Origin: Tuctoria greenei
Taxonomy: Eukaryota; Streptophyta; Magnoliopsida; Poales; Poaceae
Length of the DNA: 64,000 nucleotides
Reading direction: 5' to 3'
Assembly (NCBI GenBank): GCA_036927565.1
Contig: JAYESD010000001.1
Location: 265,247,560 to 265,311,559 of the forward strand
Below the pieces are notes generated by a model, which saw nothing but the letters and a program-made list of their open reading frames with translations, was not told where the DNA came from and did no database searches. Below are positions 11,343-21,431 of this stretch, piece by piece. Made by a program: the position numbers and the translations under genes. Position 1 is the first letter of the stretch; each line of letters opens with the position of its first letter.

Positions 11343-12188
11343 TGTCGAAGTGTGTCATCGACACTTCCCCCGGTACTACTAGATCGTAGCCCGCGGAGGT
11401 TCATGATTGGTTGGGGCGCGCATGAGATTACGAACAAGACAGTGACACGAGAAGTTTTTACGTGGTTCGGCCTGCCTGAGCGTAATACCCTATTCCACGG
11501 GATGGTTGTTGATGTATGAGTATGCGGTGGCTTGTGTGCGTATGAGCTTAGTTGTCTGTACCGTGCGGCACAACCCTTTTATAGTCCAAGGACTGGCCGT
11601 TACATTGGCTACCTGGCCCGACATGCGGCCCCAGCGGTGTTTAATTACCTAATACACGATCTGTATGTATTAAGTACATTTAACAGTGATAACACGCTTT
11701 AATGGCGGCGTTACCGATACTAAAGGCCATATGATCGTGTGTCATTAATAGGGTATTAATGACACATAATCAGGTCTTGTAGCTGTAGCTTTAACTGCCC
11801 CTTGAATGTTCGTGCCGTTGAAGATCCACCAGTCTTCCTGTTGCAATCTTAAGTCTGGAGGCTTGACACGTGGAGGCTCCGGAGCTTCCCATCGTGGGGA
11901 GGCAGGTCCGGAGCCACTATACACGTGGCAGCACCAGAGATTTCCTCTAGTAGGGGTTAGGTCCGGGCCTCGGGGTCACTGGACACGTGGTAAGACCGGA
12001 GCTTTCTTATGAAGGGAGTTGGGTCTGGCCTTGCGTTACACATGGCGGTGCCGAAGCTATCTAAACGAGGGACGCGAGTCCAGTGCAGTGTAACACGTGG
12101 AGCCTTTGGAGGTCTTCAACTTGTACGGGTGGAACTTCGTGACTTTTCTTGCGGTATCGCGGGGTACCCGATACGCAGGGTACTTACA
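11343..12188 (-). repeat. R0 3' LTR
   Basis: 846 bp with TG...CA ends. A TATA box (TTTTATA on +, i.e. TATAAAA on minus) lies at 11577-11583. G-box motifs CACGTG lie at 11867, 11922, 11984 and 12094, with a CACATG variant at 12039. Spacing is 55, 62, 55 and 55 bp, the same array seen in R1 and R2. This matches the LTR at 16295-17122 in reverse orientation. Confidence 0.85.
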
Positions 12189-12724
12189 GTGGCCCCCGGG
12201 CCCACCTCTGGGAGAAATCCTTTGGTTAAGTTATTCTACCAGTGGTGGGGCCATTTTCAATTCCCGCGTTGCGGCTTCAGAGGTTTTTCCATGGGCCATT
12301 GGGGCGATGGTCCATAGTTAAACCACCGCCGCGTGGCTCTTCTTGATGTGGCAGGTGAGATCGTGGTGTGCATATCTCATGCAATTGAATGTCGCTGGTT
12401 CCCAATATGAAAACCGTATCGGTTCTGAGCTCCCTGTCAGGCCGCCGTTCTCGGGCTTCCAACTTCCCATCATGACAATGGTTCGCCTCGAGTATTAACT
12501 TTGAATTTTCCGCTGAAGTGGACTCGGGCCCATTTGTCATTGACGGGGTAGGTTTTTTGAAGTGTGATCTTGATCCCGCTGCGGTTTCCATCCAAGCGCT
12601 GTGGAGGTTTACTTAAGAAAAAAAGCCCGCACAATTTTAGGACTCTTTACACTTTCATTCGAACTTGCGCTCAGAGCCTCCCAACCTTTCATAGCCCTTC
12701 CAACTTTCGCTCCCCTTTGCCGCG
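12189..12724. other. R0 spacer between LTR and antisense gene
   Basis: It corresponds to 39709-40232 of R1 in reverse. Both contain a short conserved stretch around CATTTGTCATTGACGGGGTAGG. It should hold the promoter and leader of the antisense gene. I see no canonical TATA box, but a pyrimidine-rich stretch with TTTACACTTTC precedes the ATG by about 80 bases. Confidence 0.6.
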
Positions 12725-15410
12725 ATGGAGTTGGGTCTTCTCCGCAGCAAGATCACTAGCAGTGAAGATCCGAGGAGGGTCCAGACCTACATAGGGTGGT
12801 CCATCGACTCCTGCAACAACGGCATCTGCTTCGGCAAACTCCCCTTCAATTAGGAGCGCACCGGAGAGATGGTGTACTTCTCAGCGTACACTATGGTGGG
12901 TTTGATCCCGCCTTTCTCAAGCTTTCTCTTGATGCTGCTGTATTTCTACGGCCTCCAACTTCATCACCTCGGCCCCCACTCCTTATTGCTAATGGCAACC
13001 TTCGTCCACTTCCGCGAGATGTGGGTGGGTGTGCCTCTGTGCATTGAGCTCTTCCGGACCTTCTTCACGGTCCACACCACCAGGAAGAGTGATGAGTACT
13101 TGGGATTCTATTACTTCGTGAAGTGGAAGAACTATCCCTTCAAGTACCTGAGAACCTTCCCTTCTGGCAAGTAGGACAATTGGAAGAAGGATTGGGTGAT
13201 TATCACGATGGATCATCACGACAGACTGGAGTTGTCGATGAGCCTCTCCAATGTTGACATCGATGCCTGGAACGCGGCTCCGGAGCTGCCTGAAGCTTTC
13301 AATCTCATCCTGACCAGGATCCGTCAGTGTGTGGAGGGTGAAGTGACCCATAAAATGGTCTTCGAGAACTTCCCGATGAACTAGTGGGCTCTACTAATGA
13401 AGAGGGAATGACCCGCCTGGGCTTTCAATAGCGAGATGGACCACAACCAAACTGAAGTTGGCCTCGGGACCAATCTGGATGACGGGGCTGTTAAGCTCCA
13501 CCTCCAGAAACTTCAACACGGGGCTATCTCTCGGGACTCTTTGACACCTCCAGCGGACTTCCTCCCACTGATATGGTTCCGGATGTCAGGAGGAAGCTCC
13601 GAAAGGGATATCTGTAGCTAGACGATCTTGGCCTGGTGGAGAGGCGTAGGACCTCCGGGGTTACAATCCCCAGGGCTTCAAAGAGAGTGGCCCCACTGCT
13701 CCGAGCCAGAGGGTCGAAAACACCTGCAAGGGCAAAGGCAAGGACAAGGAGCTAGTCGAATCTTCCAGTTGGAAGAGGAAGTTGAGGCATGCTGATGGGA
13801 GCTCTGTCAGGTCATCTCCGACTTCAATGAACCCCTCCCCCTGGCATAGCAGAGCTTCAGCGGCCATGCCTCCTTTGGTGCCGGTGCCCTCGAGGAGCGC
13901 CAGCTCCGGCAAATTGACTTCGGCTCCAGTGCCGGCTGCGGGCACTAGGTCCGGAAATCCTTCCCAGCCGAGGGAGGTCCCGACATAGGTGACACCAACA
14001 ACTGCGGCAAGTTTCGGGCAGCAGTCCGGAGCCTCCACCACACCGGCAATGGTGGGTTCTAGCTCTGTCCGCCCAATGAAGAGGTTCTGCGCTGATTGGA
14101 GCAGTAGTATACCAATGTAAGCATTGTCATCTCACCTTGAGGTGCTAATTTTGTTTTCATCATGTCTTGAATTTTTCCAATCTTTTGTTTCCAGGGTATT
14201 GAAAAAGAAGACCGAAACTTCGGCTCCTGCTGCAGCAACTGAGGCTGTGCAGGCGGAAGCTCCGACTTCAACCCTTGTGCCTCCCCAAGTGGTGGCTGGA
14301 GACACAACAGTTTTGGTGCCAACTTTCATGAACTTGTATTTAGAGTCGTCGCCAGAAGCTCCTGTGGTAGTGTCAGACCACGGGGGAGATGTTCGTGAAG
14401 AAGCGCCAACGGTTTCAGCGCTGGTGATTTAAGTTCCTGCTCCGGAGACGGAGGTGGAAAAAGCTCCGACGCCTGAGCCGGAGGTAACTGATGCTCTGGC
14501 CCCGAGCCAAAAATAGTTGAAGCTCCGAACTTGGAGCCAGAGACTGCGAAAGCTCCGACACCTGAGACGTATGTAACCAAAGCTCCGACACCCGAGCCGG
14601 AAGATGTTGCAGTCCTGACACTTGAGCTGGAGGTGACTACTCCTGAGGTGTCTATGTCGGAGCCAGAGCACCCACAAGAGTCAGCTGCAGGTCCTCCACC
14701 CCCAGAGACGATGATTGAAGATCCGACGGGGGGACCTTCTTCATCAACTCTGGAAGTTGCCCCAGTGCCGTGGAGACGTAGGGGACCACACGTGTGCCAT
14801 AGGACCCAATTTTTGTGTTATAAGACCCCTTGGAGCCGGCGGAGGAGATCCCAACAGGTCAGGAGCCAATTCTTTTGGCTTTGTCTATTGACAACGCCTA
14901 CTCCAGTCTCCGTCAAATTCAGCCTGCCTTCGACCACAACAGCAAGGTCCTCGAAGAAGAGCGCCACACCTTGAGGCGTTAGCGCAACATAGTTCACTTT
15001 GAGACCAAGCTGGCACAAACAAGGCTTGCTGACCAGCGGGAATGGGCCGAGAAGGAAAATGCTCGGATGATATACTGGGGTCAGCTGATGGATGAGCGGG
15101 AGGCTTCCATCAGGGTCCTCGACGCGAAGTCTCGGGAGATTCTCGAGTATGCTAGGAAGAGCAACAAGGCTGCTGACGACCGTCAGGACAACCTCAACAA
15201 GATGAATGAGATTCTCCTTAAGCGTCGAGGGTACCTCAATGAGAGGGAGGAAAAACTCCTGGAGAAGCAGGAGAATATCATGAAGAGGGAGGAGGAGCTC
15301 GCCCAAAGGCTGTCTTTGTGGGAAGAAAGCTTGGCTGACCGCACTAAAAAATTTGAGTAGTAGTGCAACCAGGAGGAGGAGAAGCATTGGAAGGTGGGGC
15401 AGGAGCTCTC
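12725..15410 (+). pseudogene. R0 antisense gene (PF04195-like, spliced), truncated
   Basis: It reads opposite to R0's own gag-pol direction. The start ATG at 12725 (MELGLL...) matches the start of the R1 copy. The first domain (12860-13620) has MVYFSAYTMVGLIPPFSSF, VHFREMWVGVPLCIELFR and LGFYYFVKWKN, characteristic of the plant putative gypsy-type transposon domain (Pfam PF04195, from memory). A GT-AG intron at 14116-14194 matches one in R1. Then comes a Pro/Glu/Ala-rich repeat region (14200-14760, many APTPEPE-like units) and a charged coiled coil (15060-15360). In-frame stops near 12850, 13170, 13383 and 13410 and others make it a pseudogene. The T0 insertion at 15411 removes the C-terminus. 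Function of the family is unknown to me. Confidence 0.75.
14116..14194 (+). other. Intron in R0 antisense gene
   Basis: GTAAGC donor at 14116, long T-rich tract, and TTTCCAG acceptor ending at 14194: 79 bp. It corresponds in place and length to the 78-bp intron at 38243-38320 of R1. On the element's sense RNA it has no splice signals, so it would survive reverse transcription. Confidence 0.75.
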
Positions 15411-16294
15411 CGTGACACCCGGTTCCGAAAATGAACCAAGTGAACGCATATGTGTTCCCAAAACGTTCAACACACATACACGAGTGCATTCACAAAAGAG
15501 TATAAAAAAATTACCAGAGAACAAGATTGATTAAGCACTTATATTACACAATTCATAATATCCTCGAATACAAGCTCTAATGAAATTTTAATGACAAGTT
15601 CAACTAATGCAACAGAATTAAACTAAACTGATCAAACTAAGCAAAAAGGTTATCGTAGCTCCAACACTCCACAGGCAAAGCTGACGGTAGACACGGGCTA
15701 GAACTCCGCATTATCATCGTTAAACTCCCAATCCTAACCTGCAACTGTTGGTGGGGGAATTGCAAGGGTGACTACGTGTTGTACTCAGTAAGTGTGGAAA
15801 GTATAACATGTAGCTGATTCAAATGACGAATATAATAATGGCTAAGTGCAGAAAAGTAAATTAAAATATTTGAAAAGCAATATATTATATGTATGTGAAG
15901 TAAACCCATCATAAACCATATAGTTATCATAATACCAGTCCATATTTCATTACTATCATCCATATACCAGATTTCACCATTACCATTAACCATATTCAAT
16001 ACTAGAATTTAACTCATAACCAGCCATATTCATTACCAAACCATAACCATAACCAACCAACCATCCCAAATCCCAATTTCCCTCTAATTATGTAGGTCAT
16101 CCAGGTGCTCTTAACCGTAAGCACGGCTATCATGATAGTTTTAGACACACTCTTCAGAGTTTGTACTACTTTACCCATGTGTTTGTGATTTCATCACCTG
16201 TCGGCGACTAAAGAAAACCTCCATTATGCCAAAACACTACCATAGGTGTATGGCCAAGAGATCACAAAATAGCCTTTACAAAGGGATTACTAGC
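15411..16294 (-). repeat. T0 left LTR, first piece
   Basis: It begins CGTGACACCC (TGTGACACCC with one change) and matches 43913 onward. Beyond that it matches the reverse of T1 LTR positions around 22876-23730, for example the reverse of AAAGGCTATTTTGTGATCTC. It ends at TACTAGC where R1's LTR starts. Confidence 0.8.
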
Positions 16295-17122
16295 TGCCGG
16301 TACCCTGCGTACCGGGTACCCTATGATACCGCAAGAAGTGCAAGAGAGTTCCATCTCTTAGAGTTGAAGGCTTCCTCAGGCCCCACGTGTCACATGGCAC
16401 TGGACCTGCCTTCTTCATATGGGTAGCTCCGGGACTGCCACGTGTAATGTAAGACCGAGCTGAACTCCCAACATAGGGAAGCTCCGGTGTTGACACGTGT
16501 AAATGACCCCAGACCTAACGTCCCGTAGAAGGAAGCTCCGGTGCTGCTACGTGTATAACAGCTCCGAACCCATCTCACCGCGAAGGGAAGCTCCAGAGCT
16601 TCCACGTGTGGATCCTCACACCGACGGGAATATGGGTGGATCTCCAACAGCACGGACGTTCAAGGAACAGTTAAAGTGGTAGTTACAAGACCTAATTACA
16701 TGTCATTAATGCTATATTAATGACACATGATCAGTGAGCTATTATAGGGGTAACGCTGTCATTAAGGCATGTTATCGCACTATTAATCACACTTAATATT
16801 TGTAGACCATGTATTAGGCTATTGAATATGCCAGGGCCACATGTCGGGCCAGGCAAATGTTGTAACGACCAATCCTTAGACTATAAAAGGACTGCACCGC
16901 ACAGTACATAGACATCTAAGCTGATGGTGACACCAGCACTACTGCAATCCTCAATACAACACACACCCTGTGGAGTAGGATATTATGCTCAGACGGTCTG
17001 AACCACGTAAATCCCCTATGTCATGATCTTGTTTAAGATCTCCACGTGCCTAAACTGATACAAGAACCTCCGCGGGCTACATTCAATAGTACTGGGAGAA
17101 GTGTCGTTCATACACTTCGACA
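16295..17122 (+). repeat. R1 5' LTR
   Basis: 828 bp, TGCCGGTACC...CTTCGACA. Five G-box-type motifs (CACGTG at 16384, 16439, 16494 and 16603; TACGTG at 16548) repeat every 54-55 bp within units containing GGGAAGCTCCGG. A TATAAAA box lies downstream at 16882-16888. The layout suggests U3 enhancer repeats followed by the core promoter. Confidence 0.88.
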
Positions 17123-17123
17123 T

Positions 17124-17143
17124 TTGGAGCGCCAGGTAGGGGG
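17124..17143 (+). other. R1 primer-binding site
   Basis: TTGGAGCGCCAGGTAGGGGG follows the LTR end by one base. The equivalent in R2 is TTGGCGCGCCAGGTAGGGG. From memory this type pairs with the 3' end of tRNA-Arg in RIRE2-like elements; the CG to AG change in R1 weakens the match. Confidence 0.75.
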
Positions 17144-17572
17144 CGCCTAAGATCGCAAGATGGTGAACTTCGCTGCAGGATATTCCAATGGCAACCACGC
17201 TGAACAGCCTGCTGGAGACAATCCCTCCAACATGCAGCAGCCAGCATGCGCCGTTGTCGCAGCGGGCGTCATGCCACCACGGCCACTATCTGTTCCGGCA
17301 AAAAATGCTGGGCAACAAGATGGGGCATTTGCGTCGATCACCGCATCGACGAACAACAATTCCAAGCACGCACTCATTGCCGCGCGTACTCTTCTACAAC
17401 ACCCACCGCCTCCAGGAGCACCCCAAGGTGCGATGGAGCAGTGGAGAGCCGATGTTGAACATCTGGTTGCAGCTGCATGTGACATCCTGGCTCAAGGCTT
17501 AATAGGATTGATAGAATACTCATACCACCAAGGTATATCTTCTTTTCCGGGAGCCCACCTGCAAAGAACTCT

Positions 17573-17630
17573 GAGGTTAAGCGTGCTTGGCTCGGAGAAA
17601 TTTACGGATGGGTGACTGACCGGGAAGTCT
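17573..17630 (+). promoter_or_regulatory. 5S rRNA-like internal promoter in Cassandra left LTR
   Basis: GAGGTTAAGCGTGCTTGG (17573-17590) matches the 5S A-box region, and GGATGGGTGAC...GGGAAGTC (17606-17629) matches the C-box region. In a true 5S gene these bind TFIIIA. Flanking sequence does not match 5S, so this is not a ribosomal gene. Confidence 0.85.
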
Positions 17631-17988
17631 TCCCGGGTGTGCACGAGTGAGGACAAAATGCGCAAAAAAAGACTATTGTTAGTTTGTGGGGATAGTCTGT
17701 GATCCTAGAGAGCTGCCAGAAGTAATGACCGCTAGACCCGTAGTGGCTAGGGTGTTACAAAATGGTATCAGAGCCGACACTCATGGTTTCACATGTGTGT
17801 ACTGGTTAGAGACGTGGGTACGTACGCATGACGTGTGGGTCCTCTAGGAGGGACATGATATGATATGTATGCCAGTACTGAACGTATGGACGTGGCCAAG
17901 AGGTGACGTTCCTGGCTTGCGAGTTGACTGACGAGGACGTCGGTCTTCTAATACCTTCTTTTCCGTGAGCCCACCTGCAAAGAACTTT

Positions 17989-18046
17989 GAGGTTAAGCGT
18001 GCTTGGCCCGAATCAATTTACGGATGGGTGACCGACCGAGAAGTCT
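17989..18046 (+). promoter_or_regulatory. 5S rRNA-like internal promoter in Cassandra right LTR
   Basis: Same A-box-like (17989-18006) and C-box-like (18022-18045) blocks as the left LTR. The C-box part here reads GGATGGGTGACCGACC, slightly closer to the 5S sequence. Confidence 0.85.
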
Positions 18047-20276
18047 TCCCGGGTGTGCACGAGTGAGGACAAAATGCGCATAAAAGACTAGTGTTGGTCT
18101 GTGGGGATAGTCTGTGATCCTAGAAAGCTGCCAGAAGTAACGACCGCCAGGCCCGTAGTGGCTAAGGTGTTACACTGCAACCGATGGTATCAGCAATCAA
18201 GGTCCTCCCCCTTCGGAGCAGGCACCATCACAACGACAGATCTTGTCGGGAAGACTTGGTCCACAAGCTTCGCAGCACAGGAGACGTGTTGCGTCCCAGC
18301 AGGTGACTTCGCTGCCTTCCGAAGCACGACGCACCCACACCATCACTAGACTTTCGACTCATGACTTGCGGTCGGAACTTGATCACCGTTACCGGCAGCA
18401 GGACAACCGCGTCCATATCGAGCGTGCTCGTGAGAGGCGAGAGGTTCGGGACAACCCTGCTCCTCATGGAGTAGGGGGAAGCTATTCTACCCTGGCCATG
18501 CACCTACGCATGGTCAGATGGCCACAGAAGTTCTGGCCTCATTTGCTAGAGAAATTCGATGGGACTGTCAACCCCACCGAGTTTCTTCAAATCTACTCAA
18601 CTGCTATACTTGCAGCGGGGGGCAATGAGGCTGTGATGGCCAACTACTTCCCAGTGGCTTTAACTGGGACGGCTAGGTCCTGGTTTATGAGCCTCCCGCC
18701 TGACTCTATCAACAGTTGGGCAGAGTTATGCCAACAGTTCACTGCCAATTTCGGGAGTTCATACACCCGAGCCGACACTGAACTAGACTTGTTTGCTGTA
18801 AAGCAAACAACGGTGGAATCGCTGCGATCCTTTATCGAGCGATTTTCTCAGGTACGTAATACCATCCCCTCAATCTCAAGCGCTTCTTTTATCGTTGCAT
18901 TCAGACAGGGCGTTCGAGACAAAAAGATGTTGGAGAAGTTGGCGACCAAAGAAGTCACCAATGTCATGGAACTCTTCAGCTTAGCATACACATGTGTGAA
19001 AGCTGCAGAAGGACGTGAGATGCACTCCAAACCACCTCTGGAGGCCAACAAGAAATCCTCCAAGACTGAAGCCACTACCTTCGGTAGTGGAAAGAAGAAA
19101 AAGAAGTCCAACGGCAAGAAGAAGCCATCGACCGAAGCACCTACTGTTGCGACTGCTGCAGCTCCTGGTGGCCGAGGGCCACGCCCCGAGAAATGACCTT
19201 GACCATTTTCAGAAGACGGCGGCAGCTCACAAGTGGGGTGTCCAATCCACAAGACAGATAAGCAAAGCCTGGAAGAATGCCGAGAGGTCCAGAACCTTGT
19301 CTAGCGATACGACAAGCACTGAGAAGAAGCTCCTTTCCGCCAGCGGGAAGGAAAACAAAAAGTCAATGAAGCTCTAGATGAAGAGGAGCTAGGCTTTCAG
19401 GACCCCAAGAAGGTTCTGAAGGCTTTTTACAACACCGTCGAGGAAGACTCTGACGTATCTGACAACGAGCACCGGAAGACCCTAAACACCATTTATGGTG
19501 GTTCTTGGGACATTACCTCTTGCCGCATCCTCAAGACAATGCGGCGGGACATGGCTGCTGCAGCCCCCACCGCCAGGGCGGAACCTCACCGGAAGTGGAT
19601 GGACACTTCCATCACTTTTGATGCTTCGGACTGCCCTCGTAACATGATCAGAGCTGGCCATCTCCCGTTGATAGTGTCTCCGACCATTAACAATGTTCAA
19701 CTCCACCATGTATTGGTGGACGGAGGTGCAAGGCTGAACCTCATAAGCTTTAAAGCCTTCATCAAGCTCCAGCTCCGACCTTCGGACCTTCACCCCTCTT
19801 GACCTTTTTCTGGGGTAGGTACGGGGGCCATTACCCCTCTCGGCTCCATCACACTCCTGGTGACCTTCGGGACTCGGGAGAATTACAGGACCGAGAAGCT
19901 GGTCTTCGACGTGGCGCATATCCGTTTACTGTTCAATGCCATACTGGGTAGGCCTGCTTTGTACAGGTTCATGGCCGCCGCCCACTATGGATACTTGGTG
20001 TTCAAGATGCCAACACCTTCAGGTGTTCTACGGATCCGTGGAGATCGCACTATAGGAATCACTACATTGGAAGAACTTCACGTGCTTGCTACAATGTAGG
20101 AGGAAGCATCTAGTAAGGAGATAGCTCCGGAACCTTCGAGCTCTTGTCATTGAGGCTCAACATCTGCACCACGTGTGCAACCAAGCGGTGACACCAACGT
20201 TCCCGTAAAAGTCATCCAAATCGGTTCTGATGCTTGTCAGACCACCCGTATATCGGGAGGTCTGAACAACAAATAG

Positions 20277-21123
20277 GAACTCGCGCTCATCACTTTCCTC
20301 CGAGCGAATGTTGACGTGTTTGCCTGGCAACTGTCACAAATGCCTGGGATCCCTAGGGAGGTGATTGAGCACAATCTGAAGATTTATCCTAACGCACGCA
20401 CTGTACATCAGAAGCCCCGGAAGCAATCAGTTGAGCGGCAAAACTTCATCCGACAGAAGATCAAGAAGTTGCTCGAAGCAGGTTTCATCTGAGAGGTTTT
20501 TTTATCCAAAATGGGTGGCAAAACCAGTTGTTGTACCCAAGGCCGGTGGGAAGCTTCTGATGTGTATCGACTACACCACCTTAAATAAGGCATGCCCAAA
20601 AGATCCATTTCCACTACCTAGAATAGATCAGATAGTGGACTCCACCTCTGGGTGCGAGCTATTGTGTTTCTTAGATGCATATTCTGGATATCATAAGATC
20701 CAAATGTCTTAGGAAGATGAAGAGCATACTGCCTTCATAACAGTAGATGGATTATATTGTTATACTGCCATGCCCTTTGGTCTTAAAAATGCTGCTTCAA
20801 CATTTGTGCGAGCTATGTACAAAACATTTGGAGAGCTAATTAGAGACTTAGTGGAGGTGTACGTCAATGACATCGTTGTGAAGATCAAGAACAAAGAGTC
20901 ACTCATTGACAATTTACAAGACGTCTTCGACAAGCTGCGCATCACGCGTACCAAGCTGAACCCGGACAAGTGTGTCTTTGGGGTTAGCTCCGGGAAACTC
21001 CTCGGTTTCTTGGTTATTCACCGAGGAATTGAGGCAAACCCGGCGAAGATCAAGGCTATAGAAGACATGCGGCCCCCAGCCCGCATCAAGGACGTCCAGA
21101 AGTTAACTGGGTGCCTAGCTATG
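20277..21123 (+). pseudogene. R1 reverse transcriptase, first part
   Basis: It starts with ELALITFLRANVDVFAWQ just after the in-frame TAG and shows GGKLLMCIDYTTLNKACPKD, PLPRIDQIVDSTSG and AMPFGLKNAASTFVRAMY. The catalytic box reads YVND (Asn codon at 20866-20868) instead of YVDD, and stops occur near 20490 and 20710. It is cut at 21123 by T1 and continues at 32417. Confidence 0.88.
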
Positions 21124-21396
21124 TGTAACACCCTGAATCTTTGCATCATGCATTGCATACATGTTCATGCATTAAATATTAATAGAGTAAAAGAAAGATA
21201 ATACAATATAAAACATACATGTACAAACATGTGTAGCAAAAGAAGAAAAAAAAGGAAAATAAAAATATAAAACATGTATTAGGGAATAAATAATATATAT
21301 AATAGTATATATATATAAAATAATAAATAAAATAAATATAAATAATAAATATATAATAATAAAATATAAATATAAGAAAATAAATAACATAAAGAA

Positions 21397-21431
<35 letters not shown>

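Larger units (their letters stand above)
11343..15410 (-). mobile_element. R0: partial Tat/RIRE2-like Ty3/gypsy element
   Basis: R0 consists of a 3' LTR (11343-12188), a spacer, and the element's antisense gene (12725-15410, read on +). The latter stops where T0 begins at 15411. The LTR matches those of R1 and R2 (start TGTAAGTACCCTGCG and end CACTTCGACA when read on minus). The polypurine-like GGTGGGCCCGGGGGCCAC precedes it on minus. Gag and pol of R0 would lie beyond the T0 insertion and are not in the window. R0 is the oldest layer of the stack. Confidence 0.85.
17478..18174 (+). mobile_element. Cassandra TRIM carrying 5S rRNA-like LTRs
   Basis: A small non-coding LTR element: left LTR 17478-17759 (282 bp, TGTGACATCC...GGTGTTACA), primer-binding site ATGGTATCAGAGCC just after it (tRNA-iMet), a short internal domain, and a right LTR that has lost about its first 60 bp (about 17951-18174). 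The target duplication CTGCA is exact at 17473-17477 and 18175-18179. Both LTRs contain a stretch closely resembling the 5S rRNA internal promoter, the hallmark of Cassandra (established knowledge). It inserted in R1 gag. It has no coding capacity and would rely on enzymes from other elements. Confidence 0.93.
17160..20275 (+). pseudogene. R1 gag-protease, interrupted by Cassandra and stops
   Basis: ATG at 17160 (MVNFAAGYSNGNHAEQ) corresponds to R2's gag start. Coding is interrupted at 17473-18174 by the Cassandra TRIM. Capsid similarity resumes downstream ([50 protein letters not shown] at 18550-18940). Two CGA-to-TGA changes just after position 19190 stop the frame, and another TGA lies near 19800. 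The protease motif VDGGARLNL lies near 19718-19745 (VDGGSGLNL in R2). The segment ends at the TAG before ELALITF at about 20275, at the same place as in R2. Confidence 0.85.

Noticed and set aside
14326..14677. Minus-strand ORFs over 14.3-14.7 kb
   Set aside because: They are mirror frames of the Pro/Glu-rich repeat region of the R0 antisense gene.
16384..16608. CRISPR-like spaced repeats
   Set aside because: A eukaryotic LTR with 55-bp tandem units; spacers are themselves repeated, no cas genes, same arrays in each LTR of the family.
17540..17645. 5S rRNA gene
   Set aside because: Only the internal promoter region resembles 5S; both copies are in the LTRs of a Cassandra element with exact target duplication.
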